Shown here in pieces: positions 1 through 11,076 of a stretch of DNA of 64,000 bases; the first letter of the stretch is position 1; each line of letters starts with the position of its first letter. The stretch is from Isoetes taiwanensis. Lineage: Eukaryota > Streptophyta > Lycopodiopsida > Isoetales > Isoetaceae. Location of the stretch: contig JAJEKV010000004.1 in NCBI GenBank assembly GCA_021234155.1, positions 8,808,109-8,872,108 on the forward strand, given 5' to 3'. The notes beneath the pieces were generated by a model. It ran no database searches. It was not told the DNA's origin and saw nothing but the letters and a program-made list of their open reading frames with translations. The position numbers and the translations under genes are program-made.

Positions 1-3000
1 TGGGGCAGCTTTATGATAATACGGGCAACATCAATTGTTGGATAGACTCTGATTCACTTGTGTGGATGCAACTCGTTGTAGGCCCACAACCTCACATGCT
101 ATTATCACCAGGGTGGGTTTAAGCATCGCAAAAGCTAACATGCCTAGAAATATAAGGCGATATGACATGATGTGAAGGACCTATATGTGTTGTATTTGAT
201 ATGACGTGATGTGGAGGAGCAATGTGTGTTGGATTTGATTTGGTTTTTGTTTTTGAAACTTGTTCTTTAAGTTGTTCTTTTTGTGGTGATGATGAAGTGA
301 TTACGCTAGCCCCTTTTTATTGTTTGCTAGTTGTGTAGGAGCATATTCAATGTTTATTTATTTTTCTTATTGGTATGGAAATGTACAGGTTGAGTTTAGA
401 TTGCTATTATGACCATTGTGTATTTGATAATTTTAGATTCAGATTTAGGTTTAGGTGTATTTTTTACAGTTGGTTATTCTATTTTTAGGATTTTAATGTG
501 AGGGCTCTCAAGGTTTGATTCTTGGAATATTCATTATAATGTTGGGCTTCCTAAATTCAGATTCAGTTATAATGTAATTTAACCATAATAGTAATGTCAG
601 ATTCAAGTGAATGAACCTGACATAGTCCCATAATCCATCCCGAGTTATTTGATTTTCCAATTGCTTTTAAATAGCAAATACTTGGAAGTCTATTTGTGGC
701 ATAAGGTTTGAACATGGGTTTGTGTAAGGTGCACGTTGTCCTTTTTGGCTTGCTAGTGTCCATGGAAGCGTCCCTGTTCACATGCATTTTTTTTTAGATT
801 AATTGATTGAGGCCTTCTTTCTTCCATTTCTCTTCACATCACTCGCTTTTCTTGGATCAAAATATTCTATCTATCTTTGTTTTGATATATTTATATGTTT
901 TTATCTAGCATCATTGCAAGATAACAAAGTAGAGCAAACTTGTCGTTGTTCTTGCAGAAGTCTTGGCTATGGCAATTCACTTGGCACTAGATTAGATCAA
1001 CCCCTCTTGTCAGGTTCTATCTTGTTTTATGTTCTTGCAGAGTTTCTATTTGCATTGAGATGCTGGGTAATATTTGAGTTTTATATGCTAATCATGTACA
1101 CAATGGAGACTGCTTCTGATTTTGTTATATGGATGAGTTAGAGCAAGCTACCCCGCCCTTGGAGATTCGATTTTCCTTCTAAAATAGGACTGGATTCTCT
1201 GCTGCATTTATGGCATCTGGATCTCTATGTGTAAAACTTGTGAGGCAAAAATGGGCAACAATTAGGATCTAAATAGCTAGCATCTAATAGGTAGCAACGG
1301 TATGGTTGTTCAGTTTTGTGCAAATTAGGATCTAGCTACCCAATTTTCACACACAATTTTGAATCGTTGTTGCAGTAAGGTATAATATTGCATCTCAGGA
1401 CTCAAATTGGTAAATGGCTGAGTTATTGTTTCGCTGGTTTTGTTGGCCGAAAGCAAAGAGAGCTAAAGTGACATTTTTCATTCTTGATTGTGGCAGTAAG
1501 CCGACCATGATTAAGTAGGATATGTTCTCTTACCATTTCCTGAGATCACAAGTTGAAATTTCGTATTTACCATGTACAGTTGTGGTGTGAAGCTTGATTG
1601 TGAAGCTTGATTGCAATGCTGATGACAAGGCCTATTAACGTCAAACGAGATTATGCATAATTTTGGATTCATTTCACCTGACTACTTTGTAAATTTAACC
1701 GTGCAGCACATTTTTCATTTCCCTGTGACATATGAAGACATGATTTCGCTTCATGTGACTGGTGCTTCATCCCTTCCTGTTTGAGGATGAACCTCCTACG
1801 AAACAGAAAATAAGCCGATGTGAAGGTAATTTTTAGCATTTTTTAGGATGCATTTTTTTTGCATCAAGCTGACATAGAGTAGTATGGTGTATCTCTTTGG
1901 TGTTTATATTTCAATTCACATTCTCTGAATCAAGCCAGCTTCCTTTATAGCAACCCTGATTTTTATCCAAATGCTCTCTTCCACTTTTTTTGTCTTATGC
2001 TATAGCTTTCTAAAATTGTCCATGCAAAGTCTAGAGGTCTCAAAATCAGGTTGCAACTTGCTTTCAAGATAGGAATCCTATGTGGCAGCCTTATTAACTA
2101 TTTGATACTCACAAAATTACATGCAGATTTGAGAAGTGCAAATGTATATTATCTAAGATATTTTGTCTGCCTAGGTTTGCATGTCAATTTAGGTCTCAAA
2201 ATGATTTTGTTGGAGAGCTGCCACTATTTAGCAAGATAAAGTAAGCTCACTTGGATCTCAGAGGATGATTTGTGTAGTCTCTGAAACTTTTCTTTTCTTT
2301 TCATCTCATTGTATGTAGACTGACTTTTTTTTTCCTTGAGAGATGCTAGATGCTTTTATTTAATGTTTCCAACCTTTGTGGACTAGTATTTTAAGCTAAC
2401 ATCTTTGCTTATGTTGTAGATTTTCTCTCGGATATGTGTTTATCTATACCAAAGCTGGTTATACTGTCTATCATGGGAGCAACACATAAATTCAAGCCAT
2501 TATTAGAATGAAGCAGATTTTATCCCATGCAGGCATATTTTCTAGCGGAAGCATTCAACTTCTAATAAGTCTGACATTTCAGGTCCATATTCTCTTGGGT
2601 TTGTACGATTGAGCTAAATTTGTTGAGATGTGGATTTTGAAATTTATACTGCATGCAATGCAAGGGAAAACGTTGCAGTCTGTGGTAATGTCAGCAATCA
2701 ACAAGTTCCTAGATAAACCATATAAAAGCCCATGGATAGATTACTCTTTATTTGTAAATCTCTTTGTCTTGGTTGATCACAGAAATTATCTAGCACTATT
2801 CTCATCAAACTGCCAAACCGTCTTACCACTAAAGAAACTTGATTGCTAATTGAAATACATAGTTGATGGATCCTAAAAAATCTTAATAAAAGATAACAAT
2901 TCTTGAGGAATCTAAATTCTTGAGCAATTTTGATGCTTGAGGATGCCTTAAGAATGGCGATGGCAATTGGGATTGCTTTTGAGATTGACTATAGCTTTAA

Positions 3001-3075
3001 GCTGTACAACTCCTTAAATTATATGCAGGGTGTACGTGACCAATTAGAATTGTGTGTGAAAATTGGGTAGCTAGG
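1..3075. other. AT-rich intergenic DNA, no gene supported
   Basis: Only short open frames without recognisable domains occur here, on either strand, and none has coding-like composition. I see no RNA gene, long inverted repeat or transposon end that I can support. Likely ordinary intergenic or very old transposon-derived DNA. Confidence 0.5.
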
Positions 3076-3375
3076 CCAGCAACCTATTTGGTAACCTGAA
3101 GAAAGAGCACATGAGTATGGTCTAGCAAGAAGAAAATCAATTTATTCTTTTGGAAGATAGTTTTAATCTTCCAACAACCCATTTGGTAACCTGAAGAAAG
3201 AGCACATGGATATCGTCTAGCAAGAAGAAAATCAATTTATTCTTTTAGAAGATAGTTCTACTCGAGATTAGGATTGCTATACTGTCAAGTGGCAATCTAG
3301 GAAAATCAATTTATTCTTTTAGAAGATAGTTTTACTCGAGATTATGATTGCTATACTGTCAAGTGGCAACCTAGT
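3076..3375. repeat. Nested tandem duplications
   Basis: Two overlapping direct duplications lie back to back. One unit of about 95 bp, beginning near 'cccatttggtaacctgaaga', occurs at about 3085 and again at about 3178. A second unit of about 73 bp, beginning 'aaaatcaatttattctttta', occurs at about 3229 and about 3302, and its start lies inside the first duplicated unit. Copies differ at only a few bases, so the duplications look fairly recent. No coding content is seen. Confidence 0.75.
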
Positions 3376-3689
3376 TCCGTGATCTTTATTTCTCAAAATT
3401 TACAGATGCCATATTCTAGCAGAATGAATGGATTGGAAAGGAGAAACCACTCTGGTTTCCGGCAGATCTGCAACCACGAATGCGTCGAATCTAAACCAAG
3501 GTATTTCTGGCAAGGCTTCATGATTTGAAGCTCTGTGTTGCATCCGAAGCTTCCCCGACATGAAGTGCTTGCGAATTCGAAGCTGGGAGCTCTTGCCGAA
3601 TCTGAATCAGCAACAAACCTGATAAATAAAAACCGTCTCTGCCAGAACGACTCTTCAAAGATCAAATCAGCGATGGTACTTATTGAAGC

Positions 3690-3924
3690 AGGCTGTACAC
3701 CCCGCAGATCTGGCGACCTCATATAAGCATGTCAGGATGTCGCAAAGCCGCTTCTTGCAAAATTCCCAACAATTATCTATTGAACCCAAAAGCTTCTTTA
3801 CATCTTCTTGGTCGATTTCTCCACCTGTAGAGTTAGGAAATGCACCCAAGGCCGTGGAAGAAGTGGCCGGAACTGTTGCAGGAGTGCCATTCTCCTCAAC
3901 CTTGCGTTTTTTGTTATGGTCCAT
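3690..3924 (-). pseudogene. UBA2-like RNA-binding protein, N-terminal fragment
   Basis: Reading from an ATG at 3924 on the minus strand gives MDHNKKRKVEENGT, a lysine/arginine-rich NLS-like start. A serine/threonine/proline stretch follows, then GEIDQEDVKKLLGSID. This matches what I know of plant UBP1-associated protein 2 (UBA2) and related RRM proteins, where a basic start and an '(E)DVxxLLEP(I/L)' helix precede the first RRM. After SID the frame must shift to keep similarity (LLGILQEAALRHPDML is readable in another frame), and it shifts again before EVARSA. No RRM follows in the next 300 bp. I infer a broken gene fragment, either a pseudogene or a piece captured by a transposon. A first exon of a gene whose other exons I cannot see is the alternative. 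Confidence 0.4.
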
Positions 3925-4534
3925 TATCCACGAATGCGAGCTGCCAAGCAGAAACCATTATCTGCCAGAAGGACGTATATGTTGGAACTTACTGTGGCAT
4001 CATTGGCGTAAGATTTACATTTAAAAAAGCTCTGTAGTTCTCGAGCAACTTAGCCATGCTCATATCTTGCACAAAGAGAAATTTAATCAGTTTTTTTTGC
4101 AGAAGCACAGCCGGCAGATTCGCAAGCAACAAAAACACAAGAGGGACGGATGTTTTGGGCTTCAAGCCCTTGGTGTGAATATCCTTAAATAGGGACGCCG
4201 CATCAGCCAGAGGTAGGAAGACAACGGAGCTGTCGAATCTTACTGGCCGCAGACCGGCATATCAGACAAGTATAATTAAGCTGAGTTCAAATTTATAAGC
4301 TAAGTATATATCAGGCCGGCATATCAGGTAGGCTTTCCATCAGAATCACTTGTCTTTCTGGGTTTGCAGGTATTTACATTAAGAAGGCGGCAATCTGTTA
4401 CAGACAGCGGAGGGGATTTGATAGTTGCTGATTGAGTTTTCTATGGATTTGATCCTGCAGGGCATGAAATCGGTCCCTGCCCAAGGATTTCAGGGGTTCG
4501 ATACCCTAAGGGGTCCGGCCGCTGGTCGGACAAA

Positions 4535-4612
4535 ACATATAGGCCTTTCAAGCATGAAATTTCTGCTTTGTTACATATAGGCCTTTCAAGCATGAAATTT
4601 TTGCTTTGTTTC
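4535..4612. repeat. 41-bp tandem duplication
   Basis: The phrase 'catataggcctttcaagcat' followed by 'gaaatttctgctttgtt' occurs twice in a row with one substitution (ttctgc versus tttgc). It is a local direct duplication in non-coding DNA. Confidence 0.7.
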
Positions 4613-4851
4613 AACAATCCAGGGCAGTTCTTGAAGACCCAACATATAGTCCAGGGCCATGGAGGTGCTAATACAGGAGCTGGGGGGTTTTCAAAAATTG
4701 GATGAATAGATAGCTTGGAAATTTATGTGGATCTGCTCTTCCTAGAATAGATAGCTTGGAAACTTATGCACGATCAAAAGATGAGTTTGGAGCCTGCCAC
4801 AGCCACTGCAGTTGTGCTTCCACCACTATTGCCTTCAAAAAGCAGCAGGTG

Positions 4852-4877
4852 CCTTCTCGACTCGGTAGTCGAGAAGG
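4852..4877. repeat. Perfect 10-bp stem hairpin
   Basis: CCTTCTCGAC (4852-4861) and GTCGAGAAGG (4868-4877) are exact reverse complements around a 6-nt loop. A similar hairpin lies 155 bp downstream at 5032-5053, so the two may mark the ends or internal structure of a small element. Confidence 0.7.
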
Positions 4878-5031
4878 ATTATAATGTTTAAAGAAGTGAG
4901 TTTTATTTTTATTTTGTATAATGTTTGGTGGCCAACAAAAGAAATATTTGGTGCCCATTTCATACCTGGCCATCCGCTCATGGGGCTTCTGCTGAAGGCT
5001 TGGGGAGCACAGAAGGGAGGAATCGTGCCCA

Positions 5032-5053
5032 TTCTCGCCTCGTGAGGCGAGAA
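5032..5053. repeat. Perfect 10-bp stem hairpin with 2-nt loop
   Basis: TTCTCGCCTC (5032-5041) and GAGGCGAGAA (5044-5053) are exact reverse complements. The stem resembles that at 4852-4877 (both contain TTCTCG). An AT-rich stretch and then the polypyrimidine tract follow. Confidence 0.7.
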
Positions 5054-5170
5054 AAAACTTCTCAGCATTGTCTAAATTGTTTAATTATTTATTATCTAAT
5101 TAAATAGTTAATTAATTATATTATTTAGGCTGTCTAATTAATCTTTTTATTTTTTCGCATTTTTTTTTTA

Positions 5171-5416
5171 ACCTGCCCCTCCCCCTCCCCTTTGCCCTTC
5201 CCCCTCCCGCCCTTCCCCAAGAGACCCCGCCCCTCCCCCTCCCTTTGCCCCCCCCTCCCCCTTCCCCAAGAGAACCTGCCCCTCCCCCCCCTCCCTCCCC
5301 ATTTGCTCGGCCCCTCCTCTTTGCCTTTTTGCCCTCCTCGTGCTCCTTTGCATTTCCCCTCCCTCCCTCCTGTCTCCCCTTCCTTCCTACTCTTCTTTCT
5401 CCACCACCCCCCTTCA
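5171..5416 (+). repeat. Polypyrimidine tract built from ~50-bp repeats
   Basis: About 240 bp consist almost entirely of C and T on the plus strand, with runs of 4 to 8 C. The motif CCTTCCCCAAGAGA recurs at 5211 and 5260, and CCTGCCCCT-like starts recur at about 5172, 5226 and 5275. The core is therefore an imperfect tandem repeat of about 50 bp. The minus strand has many G-runs of 3 or more, suited to G-quadruplex or triplex structure. The proline-rich (plus) and glycine-rich (minus) open frames across it are compositional artefacts. Confidence 0.85.
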
Positions 5417-6081
5417 TTTTCTCGGATTGTCGTGTGTAAATGTTATTCTTATTTTATCAAGGAAAAATCTAATAATAATTCAATGGCAACTTACTTTTTT
5501 TTTTTTTGCATGAGTCCCATTTTCAGTCTGAGTCTCAAATTTCAAAATTTGACCCACTTTAATTAAATGCGACTTAATATCTACCCATCTACCTATCTAT
5601 CTTGAAATGAGAAACATAAAACACTGCTACATCATGTGCATTTCTTAATGGAACAGAACCTCTCTCCAACATTTCATGTGTGAAAGCTTACCTGCATTAA
5701 CTCATAAGCCTTAATATCACACACATAAGAAACTCAAAAGGTGCATCACTCACACTCTTTCCTGCCGATCATGGCCTGTATCTTCATCCCAACCAACCTT
5801 AAGGCATCTCCATTTTGATCCTGGCCATCTGTTAGGATTTATGTCGCTAGTATGAAGTGAAATCACGTCAGTTGATTTGAATTCCACTATGCTTAAAAAG
5901 CCTTCAAACAAAGAAAACCATTGCTCTTTTGAATTGATGGGAGCAACCACCAGATCATATCACGTGGTTTTTGTAACTGACATCATTTGAACTCAAGAAG
6001 GCTACATGTTTGGTCAAGCAGTGCTGGACAAATAAGACATCATGCTCTCTATCACCACTAATATAAAAATGTGTTCTTCGA

Positions 6082-6175
6082 CATGGGTTTTTTAATCCCA
6101 GGCAGTAACGAGCTTGCTTTGCTCTTTTTGTATTGGGTCCCATAGATCATTTGTTCTCTGTGGATGATAAAAGAC
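6082..6175 (+). mobile_element. Old LINE 3'-UTR copy (hairpin/pentanucleotide-tail family)
   Basis: The segment contains, in order, 'gggttttttaatccc', 'gggtcccata' and a 'ctgtggatgataaaa' end. These are diverged versions of the conserved blocks seen in the copies at 9975, 10912, 12239, 34720 and 36655. No tail of tandem pentamers is preserved and the 5' side is indistinct, so this is an older copy of that family. Confidence 0.45.
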
Positions 6176-6770
6176 AATTTAATGCAATACAATTTTTGGG
6201 TAAAAACATGCTAGGATGTGCCTTAAAAAGTATCACTTAGGAACAACAAAAGTATCTAAAAGGGTAGCAAGTAGTTGGGGACTAGTTACCTGTTTAATAT
6301 CTCAATAAAAGATACGTATTTGAATTATTGTGTTTATTTTGGCCTCCGATAGTATTATCTTTATCGTATTATGAATATTAACATATGTTTTGACTTTTAT
6401 TTTGGATTTTTGAATTAGTTTTGATGTAAAGGAAATTGAGAAAGTGCCCAGTTTTGAAGTACCTAGTGTAGGTACTTTTGCAGGTTCCAAAGGTGGCACA
6501 CCCTGATATGCTTTGACCCCTTCTTTTTTTTCTTCGGACTTGGTGTATGTCTATAAGTGATACGCACTAGAATAGTGCATTCTCGAATGAGGGCTCACAT
6601 GGAAATAGACAAAAGCTCCCTAGGCTTTTCATTCATCTCAGCAGAATTCTACAGGGTTGAGAGTGGGTAGCTGCACATTTGCAAGCTACCCACAATGAAA
6701 AATACAGGGAATATCCAGTTATATCATCTGGACCCCAAAAAAATTCTATAGATGTCGGTTAAGTGTACAT

Positions 6771-6849
6771 GCCGAGAGCTTATCGTCGGGATTGAAAAAC
6801 CCCGCCCTTTCGGGTTTTCGAGAAAAAACCCTAGTGATAAGCCCTCGGC
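6771..6849 (-). mobile_element. LINE 3'-UTR hairpin remnant
   Basis: A long imperfect palindrome: GCCGAG and CTTATC on the left pair with GATAAG and CTCGGC on the right. They flank the core that contains 'attgaaaaaccccgccc' and 'gggttttcgag'. The core is the same as in the other copies of the hairpin-bearing LINE 3'-UTR family (for example 36755-36823), here in reverse orientation. Confidence 0.5.
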
Positions 6850-7436
6850 AAGGGGCTTGGACATAATGTAAGGCTGCAAAAAAATGCTCCCACAAAGAAA
6901 CCCACGAAACCTGAAGAAGACGAAGTCGCGCATCCCACTGTACCTGCACATCAACAAACTAGAACAGAAAGATAAGAAAACAACAACCTCAAAAAGCGAG
7001 GGGCTGGTCACGTGTGCCACGCGACAAAAAACAACATTTACAATAACATACACATTAGGGAGGGTGGGTGGGGGTCAAGGGAACTGCTGAGAGAGGAGAA
7101 AACGCCGATCAGAACTCGATGAAGAACCTGCAAGAAAAAGCAATCCCCAAATGAACCAGAGCCCCAGAAAATACATGCAATGTATGCATGCATGCAAGAG
7201 ATGCATGCTCGTCCATTCGAGAATACCGATCCGATGACTCGGATCGATGACGTGATCATTGCACTAATGCAAGATTTGTATTTCTTATTGAATTTTGGAA
7301 GTATAATTTTTGCCAAAGTCTATAATTGATACTATGGTATCTTCTAGAAAATTCGCTAAGCGATCCCTGGACTACTTACCTTTCCATGTTTCCTGAACTG
7401 CTTAGCTTGCCGTGTTGTCTAAACTACATAGCTTGA

Positions 7437-7469
7437 TTTCAACCCACATAATAGTTATGTGGGTTGAAA
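7437..7469. repeat. Perfect 15-bp stem hairpin
   Basis: TTTCAACCCACATAA (7437-7451) and TTATGTGGGTTGAAA (7455-7469) are exact reverse complements with a 3-nt loop. It stands alone in non-coding DNA. There is no U-tract or neighbouring gene to suggest a terminator. Confidence 0.8.
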
Positions 7470-8930
7470 ATCTTTAAGGAAAGACTAAGCTGTTTTAAAC
7501 ATTTCAGCAAATGCGATGATATTGTAAATCAATTTATTGACAGATTTAGGACGATTCTTCTTCTTGCTCTCCTAAAAGTTGGCAGCTATAATTATTCTCA
7601 TGAACAGATGTTAAGATAGTGCTTGTGGCTTCGAAATACCTTCTTGTTGTTGTTCTTCTCTTTGGTGTTCTCTTTTCGTGTCCTTCTTGTTGATGGTCTC
7701 CTTGTTGAAGCTTTTCTTTCTAGTATCCTTCCTGTCAACCTTACCTTTTGACTTCTTAGATTATCTTTGGTACCTGTCTGCAAATGACAATCAACAATGC
7801 ACTAGTCAGCAAGGCTAAAATAGACCATTAAAGTTAATGCATACTTGTAGCTAACATTATTCATTGGTTCAGCACCATCTTTAGCTTTTATTTGCAAATG
7901 AACATTCTCATAAACTTTCTCAGATGTCTTCCATTTCACTCGATGGCCTAACTTACATCACTTTCCTTGGGACATGTAGGGAGTTTAGTAGGTCTATACT
8001 TTTTGCATTTCAACAACACACAGTTATGTGCATGCCATTCCCCCCAAAGCTATACATATTACAATTTCAGGTGCAATTGGAGCCATGTATACTTTTATCA
8101 AGCCTCACTTTATTTAAGGCATGCCTCACAAAATCTGTTCTCAAGTGATGAGTACAATAAAGGTTTGTTCAAAGCATGGAAACCCCGCAAACGACAAGCA
8201 AAACTCTAAATATTGCCTCATGGTGGCTAGAAAAGGCAAATTGAAATATAATTGGAAGAGTAAATACGATTGAAATACATTTGCCAGCAAACTATCATGT
8301 CAACAAATTGTTTAATATATTTTGGTTACATAAAAGTATATTAAGTTAAAGGTGCCCGAGTCTTTTTAAGAAGTGCAATGCATGTAATATCTTTCTTCCA
8401 CTAAAGGATTTTATTTTTGTCATGTGTATTTTGCATGGTGATACTCTAGTATTGTACCTCCAAAAGTTAGCCACCAGTTCTCTTTCATTATAATAAAGTT
8501 TGTTACACCTGGGCTTGTTTTCGAATATGGACCAAGGACCATCACCTGCTTCTGCTGCTATTCTTCTTCTCATATAATTTGCAACAAATTGCTTATCAAC
8601 TCCCAACCTTCTAGAGAAAGCACATATATTAGTAGTAGCATCAACAGCATAAACTATTATAGGGTGAAAGCAAGCTAGGGTATACATGAACCGGGACATC
8701 ACCAGAAGTACATCTAGATGATGTAGTTCAGTCTTTGAGATTTTATTGGTGTTAAGAAGTGCCATAGAACATTGTCTACTTATTACTCTTAATCTTAGTA
8801 CAACTAGTTTTGGATAAGGATGTAATTTAAGTACTTAGCTATACATTTGTATACTTCTATAGAAGTACACAGAAAGGTACATGTTAGATAATTTTTTATG
8901 TATACCTATCATGCTTTCACCCTATAACAC
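7470..8930. other. Intergenic DNA with one unassigned minus-strand ORF
   Basis: The only frame of note is on the minus strand at 8346-8765 (139 codons). Its middle, with FSRRLGVDKQFVANYMRRRI and FWRYNTRVSPCK, has the feel of a DNA-transposon or phage-like helix-turn-helix region ('FWxxxTRVSPxK'), but I cannot name a family. It has no obvious promoter, and the flanking DNA is non-coding. Probably a transposon remnant. Confidence 0.3.
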
Positions 8931-8939
8931 TTCTATCTC

Positions 8940-10113
8940 TGCCCATCTACAAGTACTTGGGAATGGAGTTTCCTTATTCACAATGTTGGGACACATCCAT
9001 TCGATTGCGGGTGACGGTAGGCTAGAAAGCGCTTTATGAAATGCAGACAATAGCCACAGGGCAGAGCTCTATGATTGGGGCCATCCATCACATCTATTCA
9101 AGGTACTGCTGGAACCCGATCTTCTGTATGGGGTTGAGGTCTAGGTCCCGATGGTATCCTTGGCGACTTGGAATGACTGAGCATGTGCAGAAAACCTTCT
9201 TATTACGGGCATGCGGGGTGAAATTCATATCAAATCCTGTTGCAGAAGATAGGATTCTTGCCTCTTTAGAGGGCAGCCCTTGATAGACACATCATTTATT
9301 TCCAGAAGGTTGTCAATATGGACGATGCCTGTCTTATGACCCAGCTTACACCATAGCAATGAAATCGCATCGGCTCAAGGCATGTTGGAAGGACAAGAGA
9401 GCTCAATGGCTTGCCAGATGGAATGTATAGGAGCACAGGTCCACAGGTGAACACAGAGGTAGACCATGATAGCCTGAGGCAATACCTTGACACTTGTTTC
9501 CTCAATAAGCTTTGGGACTACAGGGGCCTGGAGCAGGTCAAAATGACACCTTACAAGGAACATGTAAACCCCACATTGGACAATGGCCCACAATGTTCCC
9601 TGCGTTCAAATCTGCTCATGAAAAAGCGCAAGCTCATTGCCTCAATTCGCAGAGGTACCCATCATCTCCGAATTGAGACAAGCAGGTGGATTAAGGAGCC
9701 ACGCCGGGCTAGGCTTTGTCAATATTGTCAGCTAAGAGCCATTGAGGATGAATGCACACTTTTCAGAGCTGTAATCAGATCCAGGCACTCTACACTGTCT
9801 TTGTCAGGTCCAACCAGCCGTCACACATGATACTCAACACGGCCTTGGTGCGCTCACTAGGATCATACATTCAGGAGGTAATGGATCTGAGGGCTTACAT
9901 ATACCTCCAAACAACCACTGGACAGGTAATACTTCATCATGTATTTATGTATATTTGTACAGTTTGTCAGCGTTCTTATTGCTGCCACGATTTTTTCAAA
10001 CACCCTTCGGGGTGGGGGTTTTTTTAATCCGAGCAATAATATGCCTGCTGCGCTCTTGTATCGGGTCTTATAGGCCAATTGGCCTCCAGTGGACGATAAA
10101 AAACCATTCATTC
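8940..10113 (+). mobile_element. LINE remnant: RT C-terminus plus hairpin 3' UTR
   Basis: Plus-strand frames read YKYLGMEF around 8955, then a stretch with LGMTEHVQKTFLLRACGVKF (about 9165-9225). The 9411-9830 frame contains KRKLIASIRRGTHHLRIETS and RRARLCQYCQLRAIEDEC. The last block, with C-x2-C and an acidic 'ED(E)C/H' motif, is the zinc-knuckle C-terminus found after the reverse transcriptase of many plant and algal LINEs. Frameshifts separate the blocks, so it is dead. From about 9975 the sequence becomes the conserved 3' UTR (a hairpin core, GGCCAATTGGCC, then GTGGACGATAAAA). This ties the dispersed hairpin repeats in this window to a LINE. The 5' part is missing. Confidence 0.65.
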
Positions 10114-10376
10114 TTTATATCATAACGCTCTTCATTTTTATGCCCCTCAGTAGTATTATTTATAGTTCTCAATATATTTTTAGAAGTGTTGGCTTTCTTG
10201 GTGATTGAAAGACCAAGCTCGGGTAGCCACTTGGTACTTGGGAGTTGCATCACCAAAGAGTGTCTTCACAGTAGGATGGCAAAGTCTTTCACAATTTCTT
10301 TTCATCCATGTGCTTAAACAACCTTTCTCTTTGATTCTACATTTGCTGCAAGTTCTCTCTCCCTTTTATGCATCCT

Positions 10377-10423
10377 CTCCGTGGACGTTAAAAAATTTAT
10401 TCTATTCTATTCTATTCTATTCT
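10377..10423 (+). mobile_element. Minimal 3'-end LINE insertion with (ATTCT)n tail
   Basis: Only the last bases of the LINE 3' UTR (CCGTGGACGTTAAAAAA) and a tail of four to five ATTCT units are present. CATCCT occurs immediately on both sides (10371-10376 and 10424-10429), consistent with a short target duplication. It is an extreme 5'-truncated retroposed copy of the family. Confidence 0.65.
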
Positions 10424-10911
10424 CATCCTGCTTAACCTCGCTCTATAATTCAAGATACCTCCATTATCTTTTCAAAGCAGTTAAAGTCAAGTGGTTTGAA
10501 ATGAAGAAAAAATACAGAATTCAGAATATAAAGGAGGTTATAAGTTATGACATTAGAACCTGCATCCTGCATGTGGGAATTGATAATTTACAAATATTGG
10601 AGTCTCTAGAATATTAAGACACATATGTCGAATACTAGAATACTAGAATCGTTCTTTAAAGGAATAATTTGCAACGTTATGAATGTAAAGCGTGTACAGA
10701 AGGAGGCCCATTTGATGTAAATCCTACTTGTTGGTATTGATATTCTACCACCAATTCTGCGGTTTAGCATCAGTACACTCACATGGCATAATTCGTAAAA
10801 CAAACTACCTTCATGCCTTGCTATAGATTCAAATTGGTTTGATGTGTGTCTGCTTTGATATTCACTTTCATGAAACAATTCTTGCTAATATTGTTGGAGT
10901 TCCTAAGATAT

Positions 10912-11076
10912 GAATAGAATAGAATAGAATAGAATAGAATAGTTTTTTTAACGTCCACGGAGACCAATAGGTCATGGGACCCATATAATGGGCTAGTACA
11001 ATCATTACTACTAGGATTAAAAAACCCCTGCCTCGAAAGGTTTTCAAGGGAAAAATTGCAGTAATGATGGTACTAG
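10912..11076 (-). mobile_element. LINE 3'-UTR copy with (ATTCT)n tail, reverse
   Basis: On the plus strand it begins with five to six GAATA units, followed by the reverse of the conserved end (ttttttaacgtccac), then 'catgggacccata' and the hairpin. CTAGTAC and TCATTACT at 10993-11008 pair with AGTAATGA and GTACTAG at 11060-11076. The internal core is 'gattaaaaaacccctgcc'. Structure and order match the 36655 copy. Confidence 0.75.

Noticed and set aside
4440-4520. tRNA gene or tRNA-derived SINE (GGGGTTCGATACCC)
   Set aside because: A T-arm or B-box-like sequence is present, but no A box, anticodon arm or acceptor pairing can be built around it.
5121-5566. Proline-rich (plus) and glycine-rich (minus) proteins
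   Set aside because: Open frames on both strands are by-products of the polypyrimidine repeat; there are no conserved domains or gene signals.
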